A stretch of DNA of 9,939 nt from Acidobacteriota bacterium. Lineage in GTDB: Bacteria > Acidobacteriota > Terriglobia > Terriglobales > Acidobacteriaceae. Of the stretch, positions 1-5,514 are shown one piece after another (the stretch's first letter is position 1; every line of letters begins with the position of its first letter). Below the pieces are notes generated by a model. It was not told the origin of the DNA. It saw only the letters and a program-made list of their open reading frames with translations, and made no database searches. The DNA lies in assembly GCA_021841795.1 (NCBI GenBank), contig JAKCDN010000081.1:1-9939 (forward strand), read 5' to 3'. A program made the translations under genes and the position numbers.

Positions 1-155
1 CGCATCGAGTAGAGATTGCGCGCGTCGGAAAACTGGCACAGCAGGTGGGCTACGTAATCGGTGACATCGGGATCGTGAAGCCCTAACTTGCCCTCATAGC
101 TGTTTCGCACTGCCTGCTGAAAAAATGGTTCGAGCGGATGGGGCTGCGTCTGCAT
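1..155 (-). CDS. Conserved-looking protein of unknown function, N-terminal part (runs off window)
   Basis: Reading the minus strand from an ATG at 155-153 gives 51 uninterrupted codons to the window edge; the 3' end is missing. The start is supported by a GGGAGG ribosome binding site (166-161), five bases upstream of the ATG. The peptide begins MQTQPHPLEPFFQQAVRNSY, continues with a KLGLHDPDV stretch, and reaches an amphipathic VTDYVAHLLCQF segment near residues 31-42. It has no signal peptide or membrane segment, so it is probably cytosolic. I do not recognise a named family. The composition (Leu, Gln, Asp and aromatics in helix-like spacing) looks like real protein, and no stop occurs in this frame. 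The gene points away from tal and is separated from it by about 650 bases, so it is a separate unit or the start of an operon lying off the left edge. No function is proposed. Confidence 0.75.
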   Translation of the reverse strand, partial: MQTQPHPLEPFFQQAVRNSYEGKLGLHDPDVTDYVAHLLCQFSDARNLYSM

Positions 156-806
156 ACACACCTCCCGTGCACGGAACCTACGGCTTTGCCCGTGCTGTGC
201 CTCTGCGGCGGAGCGCGAGCCGCCGGTTGCTCTTCGGGCCCCGGTTCTTGCTGTTCGTGCTGCGCGGGAAAGCATGCCAGCCGCGGCCCGATTTACCTGG
301 CTGTAACACTGAGATTAGCCGAAATGTTGCGCTTGACAAGGGGCAGGCTCAACTTAGTTAGCAATCGGGTCGCTCGATTGCAAATCGCACGATGGTTTCC
401 GGGGCGTGCGTAGCAGAATGCAGAAGGGCCGCTCACGAAGCCGGTTGCGAAGCCCGGAATGCGGTTTGTTCAGACGGCTGCTCTCGTCGGGGGGCCGTCT
501 TTGGGAAATAAGGTCAAGTTGCCATCGGTACAGGTTGCGCGGCCGTATGAATCTCGCAGCCCTGAGGAGATGAAACATCCGCTTGATCGTGCAGCCCATA
601 ATCGGTCGGACGAAGAGCGTTCGGCGCCTTCGCAGGCAGTCTGCTCCGCCTCTGGCCCAGCCTTCGGATGCGGCCGCAATGCAAAGATGCCCTCGCTTCC
701 GCAAGGGCATCTCTGCATCGGTTCAGGCCACATCAAACAATTTGCATACCAGGCTCGGCGCCGGCCGTCTGTCGATCACCGTGATTGCCGCGCGCACGAA
801 CCCGCG
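156..806. other. Intergenic region of about 650 bases, no convincing gene
   Basis: All open frames here lack a good ribosome binding site and have Arg/Pro/Ser/Cys-rich, shadow-like translations. Visible structures are: a 6-bp hairpin CGGCGG/CCGCCG at 206-225, upstream of the left-edge gene; a 7-bp hairpin GCAATCG/CGATTGC at 361-381, which competes with CGATT/AATCG at 375-387; a 7-bp hairpin AGACGGC/GCCGTCT at 472-500; and the strong hairpin at 678-718 listed separately. A perfect TTGACA lies on the plus strand at 333-338, but no good -10 hexamer follows it. The minus strand over the same bases reads TTGTCA with TAATCT 16 bases downstream, a weak candidate promoter for the left-edge gene. No tRNA or rRNA sequence was seen. 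Confidence 0.6.
678..718 (-). terminator. Hairpin, probable intrinsic terminator of tal
   Basis: AGATGCCCT (685-693) pairs perfectly with AGGGCATCT (704-712), nine base pairs around a ten-base loop. Beyond one A/C mismatch the stem continues for five more pairs (679-683 with 714-718). It lies about 95 bases past the tal stop codon. Read on the minus strand, the closing arm is followed by TTTGCATT, a short interrupted T run. The stem is the strongest in this intergenic region. The distance from the stop and the poor T tract mean it could instead be a 3'-end stabiliser or a two-way terminator. Confidence 0.55.
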
Positions 807-1808
807 CTATACCGCTGCCGGCGTGCGCGATTCGAGCTCCGCCAGCCGTTTGGCGAGAAGCGTTTCCAGCTTGACCAGCGCGGACGAAAAGCCTTCAATG
901 CCTTCCTTTAATTTGTCAGACGCCATGCGATCGGCGGCGTGCATGCGCTCGAAGGTTGCCTTGTCCACAGCAATCTTCTCCATCTCTATCGCCTTCGCGG
1001 CATCTGCACTCAGCTTCCGCGGAAGCTGGGCCTGTGTAGCCTCGAGTTCAGCCAGCAACTGCGGCGAGATCGTAAGCAGGTCGCAGCCGGCCAGCTCGCA
1101 GATTTCGCTGATATTGCGGAAACTGGCGCCCATGACCACCGTCTTGTAGCCGAATTTCTTGAAGTAGTTAAAAATGCGTGTCACCGATTGCACGCCGGGA
1201 TCCTCGGCGCCCTGATACTCCTTGCCCGTGTCCTTCTTGTACCAGTCCAGGATGCGGCCCACGAAGGGCGAGATCAGGGTCGCGCCTGCCTCCGCCGCGG
1301 CAATGGCCTGATGCATGCCGAACAGCAGCGTCAGGTTGCAGTGGATGCCTTCTTTCTCCAGCACCTCTGCGGCGCGAATGCCCTCCCAGGTGGAGGCGAT
1401 CTTAATCAATACGTGGTTGCGCCCGATGCCGGCTGCGTCGTATTGCTTGATGATGCTGTGTGCCTGTGCGATCGTGGCCTCGGTGTCGTACGAGAGACGC
1501 GCGTCAACCTCGGTGGAGACACGGCCCGGAACAATGGCCAGAATCTTCTTGCCGAAGGCTACCGCCAGCCGCTGAAAGGCAAGATTGGCAACCGCCTGAT
1601 CGGTCGCGCCCTCTCCCAGTTCATTCCGCGCATCCTTCAGCACGCCATCCACAATCGGCTGATACTGAGGCATCTGTGCCGCGGCCGTGATCAGCGACGG
1701 GTTGGTGGTCGCATCCTGCGGATGAAACTGCTCCATGGCTTCCATATCGCCCGTGTCGGCCACGACAACTGTGTATTGACGCAACTGCTCGAGTAAACTC
1801 TGCGGCAT
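807..1808 (-). CDS. tal: Transaldolase (TalA/TalB type)
   Basis: A cytosolic enzyme of the non-oxidative pentose phosphate pathway. It moves a dihydroxyacetone unit from sedoheptulose 7-phosphate to glyceraldehyde 3-phosphate, giving erythrose 4-phosphate and fructose 6-phosphate. The 333-residue length fits the long, Escherichia coli TalB-like class rather than the short TalC/MipB class. The Schiff-base lysine is K136 in [16 protein letters not shown]. Other active-site positions expected from TalB are present: D18 (VVADTGD), N36 (DATTNPSLI), E100 ([13 protein letters not shown]), T160 (CNLTLLFG), S180 and R185 ([12 protein letters not shown]). The C-terminal helical part (about 230-330) is intact. 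The ATG at 1808 is preceded by AGGAGGAG (1818-1811), three bases away, so the start is secure. It is divergent from the aminotransferase gene and apparently monocistronic. No clear -35/-10 pair was seen; TACACT just upstream (minus strand, near 1850) is a weak -10 candidate. Confidence 0.98.
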   Translation of the reverse strand: MPQSLLEQLRQYTVVVADTGDMEAMEQFHPQDATTNPSLITAAAQMPQYQPIVDGVLKDARNELGEGATDQAVANLAFQRLAVAFGKKILAIVPGRVSTEVDARLSYDTEATIAQAHSIIKQYDAAGIGRNHVLIKIASTWEGIRAAEVLEKEGIHCNLTLLFGMHQAIAAAEAGATLISPFVGRILDWYKKDTGKEYQGAEDPGVQSVTRIFNYFKKFGYKTVVMGASFRNISEICELAGCDLLTISPQLLAELEATQAQLPRKLSADAAKAIEMEKIAVDKATFERMHAADRMASDKLKEGIEGFSSALVKLETLLAKRLAELESRTPAAV

Positions 1809-2144
1809 GACTCCTCCTGCGGGGTGGCGGGGATCGTACGGAACCAGTGTACCCCTTCTTTAAGATGCATCGTGTGAAGGCCGGTTGCACACCGGCCCTG
1901 ATCCTTTCGCAAGGGCCTGTGGCGTCGCGGTCGGATTCTTTACCCCCTGCGCCCTGCGGCCCGCATGCGTGGCGCCGATACCGGCTGCATGATATCCTCA
2001 ACTAGAGCGGAAATCCCATGAAAGCCTGCGCCAGGTTGCAATCACTACACCCGCCAGCCGCAAAGTGCTGGTCGCGGTCCTGTGCGCTTGGTATCTGTCC
2101 GCGGCGGTACCTGCGCGTGCTGCCCACCGGCACGCGACCTAGTC

Positions 2145-2239
2145 TCTTCGGCGGAGATTAGCAGCCCACCGCCGAAGATCCTCGCCCAAACTGGGCCTGT
2201 CTGAGCCCACGGAATGGAACGATCCCGCACTGCGGGATC
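2145..2239 (+). promoter_or_regulatory. Cluster of inverted repeats upstream of the aminotransferase gene (possible structured leader)
   Basis: Three inverted repeats follow each other: TCTTCGGCGG (2145-2154) with CCGCCGAAGA (2169-2178), ten perfect pairs and a 14-base loop; GCCCA (2184-2188) with TGGGC (2192-2196); and GATCCCGC (2221-2228) with GCGGGATC (2232-2239), eight pairs and a three-base loop. TGGGC at 2192-2196 can alternatively pair with a second GCCCA at 2205-2209, so two mutually exclusive folds are possible. No long T run follows, and I do not recognise a known riboswitch. If transcribed, it would form the 5' leader of the aminotransferase mRNA, ending about 75 bases before the ATG. 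It may instead be REP-like sequence or protein-binding DNA. Confidence 0.4.
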
Positions 2240-2261
2240 CCCGCGCCGCGCCGTATTCACT

Positions 2262-2271
2262 CATCCGGATG
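2262..2271. promoter_or_regulatory. Ten-base palindrome CATCCGGATG (possible operator)
   Basis: CATCCGGATG is a perfect palindrome 43 bases before the aminotransferase ATG. It sits inside a looser CTCA...TGAG dyad (2259-2275). Its position between the leader hairpins and the ribosome binding site would suit a repressor site, but a ten-base palindrome can occur by chance in GC-rich DNA. Confidence 0.2.
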
Positions 2272-2314
2272 CTGAGCCGGTTGCGACAACCACATCTGCC
2301 GAGGAGAACCTACC

Positions 2315-3709
2315 ATGACCAAGCAGGAAATGCACGCCCAATACGGACCAAAATTAGTCTGCGCTCTGCCCGGGCCCAAGGCGCGCGCCGCCGTTGCCGC
2401 CGATCACCGGCTCATCTCGCCCAGCTACACGCGCTCTTATCCCCTGGTAGCAAAGCGCGGGCGCGGAATCCGGGTTGAGGACGTGGACGGAAATGAGTTC
2501 CTCGACTTTGCCGCCGGCATTGCCGTCACTTCCACCGGCCATTGCCATCCTGAAGTCGTTGCCGCCATTCAGAAGCAGGCTGCCGAACTGATTCACATCT
2601 CCGGCACCGACTTTTACGACGAGCACCTTACCGATCTTGCCGAGCGCCTCTCGGCCGTTGCCCCCATGCGCGGTCCACACCGCTTCTTTTACGGCAACTC
2701 CGGCGCCGAAGCCGTCGAGTGCGCCCTGAAGATTGCGCGCTATCACACCGGCCGCCAAAACGTGATTGCTTTTCTCGGCGCCTTTCACGGCCGCACCATG
2801 GGGGCGCTGTCGCTCACCGGCTCCAAGCCGCAGCAGAAGCGCCGCTTCGCTCCGCTGGTTCCCGGCGTGACCCACGTGCGCTATCCCTACGCCTACCGCG
2901 GTTGTACCGGAGGACCGCAGGAGGAAGCCGCCTTTAGCCTCGGCTGCGCCCGCTACATCGAAGAAAAACTCTTCAAGACGATTCTTCCCCCCGAAGAGGT
3001 GGCCGCCATCTTCATCGAGCCCATTCAGGGCGAGGGCGGGTACGTTCCCGCGCCTGCCAACTTCCTCCGCGAACTGCGCGCCATCTGCGATCGCCACGGA
3101 ATTCTGCTTGTGGTTGACGAGGTGCAGAGCGGATGCGGCCGGACCGGTCAGTGGTGGTCCATTCAGGACTCCGGCGTCGAGCCCGATATCGTCTGCATCG
3201 CCAAAGGCATCGCCAGCGGCATGCCCCTGGGCATCTGCATGACGCGCGCGGAAATTATGGACTGGAAGCCCGGCTCACACGCCTCAACCTTTGGCGGCAA
3301 CCCGGTGTCGATCGCTGCCGCGCTGGCCACCATGGACATCCTCCAGCGCGAAGGACTCGCCAACGCCGCAAGCGTGGGTGGGTACATGCTCGACCGCCTG
3401 CGCGGATGGAAGCAAACCCATCCCTCGGTCGGCGATGTGCGCGGACGCGGCCTCATGATCGGTATCGAGATCGTCAAGGACAAGGCCTCGCGCGAGCCCG
3501 CCGCCGATCTGCGCAACCGCGTGGAGCAACTGGCCTTCGAGCGCGGCCTCATGATCCTCGGCTGCGGCGAAACCTCGCTGCGCCTCGCACCGCCTCTTCT
3601 CCTCACACGGGAAGAAGCGGAAGTGGCCCTCGACATCCTTGAGGAATCACTCGCCCAGGCTGAAAAAGAGCACTCCATGAGCGAGGCCGCCGTCGCTGCC
3701 GGCGCGTAG
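2315..3709 (+). CDS. Class III PLP-dependent aminotransferase (acetylornithine/4-aminobutyrate aminotransferase family)
   Basis: A cytosolic fold-type I PLP enzyme of 464 residues that transfers an amino group from an amino acid or omega-amine to a 2-oxo acid. Family motifs in order: DVDGNEFLDF (57-65), GNSGAEAVE (127-135, phosphate binding), FHGRTMG (158-163), EPIQGEGG (235-242), VVDEVQSGCGRTG (266-278, with D268 against the pyridine nitrogen), AKGIASGMPLG (catalytic lysine K297), and STFGGNPVS (324-332). The C-terminal domain with RGRGLMIGIE and LRLAPPLLLT is complete. The overall pattern is closest to the GabT-like 'acetyl ornithine aminotransferase family' (COG0160). In Thermococcales, relatives of this branch act as amino-acid racemases or omega-aminotransferases, so the substrate cannot be stated. 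No arg or gabD genes are nearby. The ATG at 2315 follows GAGGAG (2301-2306) by eight bases. The last dozen residues (SMSEAAVAAGA) are a low-complexity tail. The gene is probably transcribed alone. Confidence 0.93.
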   Translation: MTKQEMHAQYGPKLVCALPGPKARAAVAADHRLISPSYTRSYPLVAKRGRGIRVEDVDGNEFLDFAAGIAVTSTGHCHPEVVAAIQKQAAELIHISGTDFYDEHLTDLAERLSAVAPMRGPHRFFYGNSGAEAVECALKIARYHTGRQNVIAFLGAFHGRTMGALSLTGSKPQQKRRFAPLVPGVTHVRYPYAYRGCTGGPQEEAAFSLGCARYIEEKLFKTILPPEEVAAIFIEPIQGEGGYVPAPANFLRELRAICDRHGILLVVDEVQSGCGRTGQWWSIQDSGVEPDIVCIAKGIASGMPLGICMTRAEIMDWKPGSHASTFGGNPVSIAAALATMDILQREGLANAASVGGYMLDRLRGWKQTHPSVGDVRGRGLMIGIEIVKDKASREPAADLRNRVEQLAFERGLMILGCGETSLRLAPPLLLTREEAEVALDILEESLAQAEKEHSMSEAAVAAGA

Positions 3710-3726
3710 GTCTGCTCCGCTGTTCC

Positions 3727-3758
3727 GGGCCGCCGTGATTGAACTATCTCGGCGGCCC
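3727..3758 (+). terminator. Hairpin after the aminotransferase gene, probable terminator
   Basis: GGGCCGCCG (3727-3735) pairs perfectly with CGGCGGCCC (3750-3758), nine GC-rich pairs around a 14-base loop, 17 bases past the stop codon. The following bases are pyrimidine-rich (ATCTCCTCTCTGCC) rather than a T run, so it is an imperfect intrinsic terminator. The position directly behind the stop supports the call. Confidence 0.55.
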
Positions 3759-4005
3759 ATCTCCTCTCTGCCTCTTCGGCTGTCGCAATTTCTGAACTCA
3801 GGAATCGCCGTCATCAACCAGATGCATGCGCGCGATCTCCTGCGTGCGGTGTGCCGTGCATCCCAGATTATGCGCCATCTCTCGCGTGGCCAGGCTTCCT
3901 GCGCTGGCGGCGCAGCTTGCCTGCAGGCCGTTCCGCCACTGGCCCTGGCGGGAGTTGGCTGCGGGGCTTTTCACTCCCGGCCCCTTCAGGTCACAATGGT
4001 GTGCA

Positions 4006-4497
4006 ATGGATTGGACCATGCGACTGCGCGCTCAAGGCCTCCAGGGCGCTGTTGGCCTCCTTGACAGCCTCGCCGCGCGTCGCGGTAGAGCGCCCGATCT
4101 GCCCGCTCACCTGCTCGTCGGCATCGAGGGAGAAGAGGCTGCTTACTTTTATCTGCTGCGCAAGGGCTATATTGTCGTCGCGCGGCGATGGTCGGCCGGA
4201 AATCATCCCGGGGATCTTGATCTGGTCGCGTGGCAGGGTCAATTGCTTTGCATCATTGAGGTTAAGACACGTTCTGCCCGCGACCAGACGCCTGCCGAAG
4301 CCGCAATCGATCTCCATAAACGCAACTTGCTGCGCCGGCTTGCCCGCCAGTACGTTCGGCAGCTCCCGACGGAAACGGCCCCTGAGGTGCGCTTCGATGC
4401 CATCAGCGTTTATCTCGTGCCGGGCAGGCCACCCGAGTTCCTGCATTTCGAAAGCGCCTTCCGGTGGCGCGAAACCCGCGCGGATCGGTTTGCCTGA
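4006..4497 (+). CDS. yraN: YraN/UPF0102 family putative nuclease
   Basis: A 163-residue protein of the UPF0102 family, predicted from its fold to be a PD-(D/E)XK, Holliday-junction-resolvase-like endonuclease; the biological role of the family is not settled. Visible motifs are GIEGEEAAYFYLLRKGYIVVAR (39-60; conserved Glu 43/44), HPGDLDLVAW (67-76; D72 is the likely metal ligand, where the family usually has GEIDL) and IIEVKTR (83-89; E85 and K87 of the E-x-K). A conserved RRLARQY segment follows (110-116). Two in-frame ATGs (4006 and 4018) could start the protein; neither has a strong ribosome binding site, with only AGG at 3988-3990. I chose 4006. The frame stays open upstream to an ATG at 3826, but that stretch is Arg/Cys/Pro-rich and unlike the family. 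The roughly 30 residues before the core (GLQGAVGLLDSLAARRG) resemble the N-terminus I associate with acidobacterial homologues. The GntR gene follows 120 bases later. Confidence 0.88.
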   Translation: MDWTMRLRAQGLQGAVGLLDSLAARRGRAPDLPAHLLVGIEGEEAAYFYLLRKGYIVVARRWSAGNHPGDLDLVAWQGQLLCIIEVKTRSARDQTPAEAAIDLHKRNLLRRLARQYVRQLPTETAPEVRFDAISVYLVPGRPPEFLHFESAFRWRETRADRFA

Positions 4498-4511
4498 AGG
4501 AAATCGCTTTC

Positions 4512-4541
4512 TTGACAATCGATTTTGATAGATTCTATGGT
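4512..4541 (+). promoter_or_regulatory. Sigma-70-like promoter for the GntR regulator gene
   Basis: A perfect TTGACA -35 (4512-4517) is followed after 18 bases by TATGGT (4536-4541, four of six matches to TATAAT). It begins 14 bases after the yraN stop and lies in an AT-rich island unlike the surrounding GC-rich sequence. Transcription would start near 4548, leaving a leader of roughly 70 bases before the regulator start. Confidence 0.5.
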
Positions 4542-4595
4542 TAGTAGTCGGTTAGCATGAGTCGCGCGCCGGGGCAGGGAAGCAGAGCTTGCTCT
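4528..4595. promoter_or_regulatory. Operator-like repeats around the GntR gene promoter
   Basis: The promoter is crowded with symmetric sequence. AATCGATT (4517-4524) is an 8-base palindrome between -35 and -10. ATAGATTCTAT (4528-4538) is a perfect 5+1+5 dyad reaching into the -10. GGTTAG occurs twice (4539-4544 and 4550-4555) exactly 11 bases apart, about one helical turn. AGAGC-TT-GCTCT (4584-4595) is another dyad in the leader. GntR proteins bind short dyads as dimers and often repress their own genes, so autoregulation is a fair inference. Which element is the site cannot be told. Confidence 0.35.
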
Positions 4596-4617
4596 AGGAA
4601 TGGGGGACTTTGTACGT

Positions 4618-5304
4618 ATGGTCATGCAAGCGCCTGTGGGGCGGCACCAGGTTCGCGAGGAGATTCAACGTCGTATCCTGTCGGGCGAGACCCAGCCGGG
4701 CGAGCGGCTGACGCAGCAGAGTCTGGCCAAGGAGCTGGGAGTCGCCCAGGGAACGGTGCGGGAATCGCTGCTCGAGCTGCAATGGCTGGGGTTGGTAGAG
4801 TCCATTGACCGGCTCGGCGTCTTTGTCCAGCAACTCGATGCCAAGCGGTTGTGCGAGGCCTATCTGGTGCGCGAGTTTCTCGAAGGCCTGGCGGCGCGGC
4901 TGGCCTGCGAGCATGCCTCTCGTGCCGATGTCGCTTCGCTGCGCAAGGTCGCGGACCACATCTGGGAACTTGCACAGAAGAACCGCGAAGATGAGATGGG
5001 GGCCACCGATCGCGCCTTTCATCTCCAGATCATGAACCTTTCGCGCAACAAGGTTCTGCTCCGTCTCGCAGAGGGATACCGCGTGCTCGGCATGGCTGTG
5101 CGAGCTTCGCGCGATCCCCGAATCGTCCATGACGAACACCTCAAGATCGTCGATGCCATCGGCAACAACCTGCCCGACGAGGCAGAACGCCTGGCCCGGC
5201 TGCATGTGGCCGAGGCGCGGCGCATGATCGAGCAGCAGGCCGCTCGGAACGAGTTCACCCCCAAGTGGGTCGAGGACGAGAAAGAGTCGGCGCCGGTCCG
5301 CTGA
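4618..5304 (+). CDS. GntR family transcriptional regulator, FadR/FCD subfamily
   Basis: A one-component DNA-binding regulator of 228 residues from this start. Residues about 7-69 form the GntR winged helix: VREEIQRRILSGE, PGERLTQQSLAKELGVAQGT with VRESLLELQWLGLVE as the recognition part, then the wing LGVFVQQLD. Residues about 78-207 form the all-helical FCD ligand domain. The likely metal ligands are all present: D131 and H135 (TDRAFHLQI), H174 (HDEHLKIVDAI) and H196 (RLHVAEARRMI). Such domains bind small carboxylates, often through a metal ion. The effector is unknown and no catabolic operon adjoins the gene. The start at 4618 has GGGGGA (4602-4607) ten bases upstream. An in-frame ATG at 4600 would add six residues but has only GGA directly against it. 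The C-terminal tail after 214 is charged and probably disordered. The promoter region suggests autoregulation. Confidence 0.93.
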   Translation: MVMQAPVGRHQVREEIQRRILSGETQPGERLTQQSLAKELGVAQGTVRESLLELQWLGLVESIDRLGVFVQQLDAKRLCEAYLVREFLEGLAARLACEHASRADVASLRKVADHIWELAQKNREDEMGATDRAFHLQIMNLSRNKVLLRLAEGYRVLGMAVRASRDPRIVHDEHLKIVDAIGNNLPDEAERLARLHVAEARRMIEQQAARNEFTPKWVEDEKESAPVR

Positions 5305-5514
5305 TGCAGGCGATCGGCTCCCACCCGTCACTTCACAGTGCCGCCCAGGCAGATTCCGATCGCAATCTCTGCTGCCATGTGTATCATGTGGCTTTGAGTT
5401 CCATGACTCATTTTTCGGGTCCGTTCTCTGGAGCCTGAGTACGACGCGTTGCCGCTGCGCGGCTGCATCGCCTGAGACGAAGAAGGCCGGCCTGTGTGAA
5501 AGAGGGTTGCCTTG

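Larger units (their letters stand above)
1809..2314. other. Divergent intergenic region between tal and the aminotransferase gene
   Basis: These 506 bases must hold the promoters of two divergent genes, but neither is obvious. The tal-proximal part has a 7-bp hairpin GGCCGGT/ACCGGCC at 1879-1897, which would lie in the tal leader if transcription starts upstream of it. The aminotransferase-proximal part holds the clustered structures at 2145-2239 and a 10-bp palindrome at 2262-2271, listed separately. A plus-strand frame at 2032-2142 reads as a short signal-peptide-like string (SRKVLVAVLCAWYLSAAVPA) but has no ATG and stops early, so I do not call it a gene. The plus-strand ATG at 2018 opens a 47-codon frame with unconvincing composition. 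Confidence 0.6.

Noticed and set aside
333..360. TTGACA on the plus strand as a promoter
   Set aside because: At 15-18 bases downstream the hexamers are TTAGTT, TAGTTA, AGTTAG and GTTAGC, which are poor -10 elements, and no gene follows on this strand.
459..911. 150-codon plus-strand frame overlapping the tal end
   Set aside because: Its composition is that of an antisense shadow, it has no ribosome binding site, and it overlaps a certain gene and the terminator hairpin.
2032..2142. Frame with a signal-peptide-like string (SRKVLVAVLCAWYLSAAVPA)
   Set aside because: It has no ATG and no ribosome binding site, and it stops after about 15 further residues. It is at most a remnant, so not annotated as a gene.
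3826..4005. N-terminal extension of YraN to the ATG at 3826
   Set aside because: The added 60 residues are Arg/Cys/Pro-rich, unlike the family, with no ribosome binding site; the family core and usual N-terminus fit a start at 4006.
5328..5411. Minus-strand frame ending MSHGTQSHMIHMAAEIAI and a short hydrophobic tail
   Set aside because: No ribosome binding site, and its longer version overlaps the signal peptide of the large exported protein gene antisense. Nothing supports expression.
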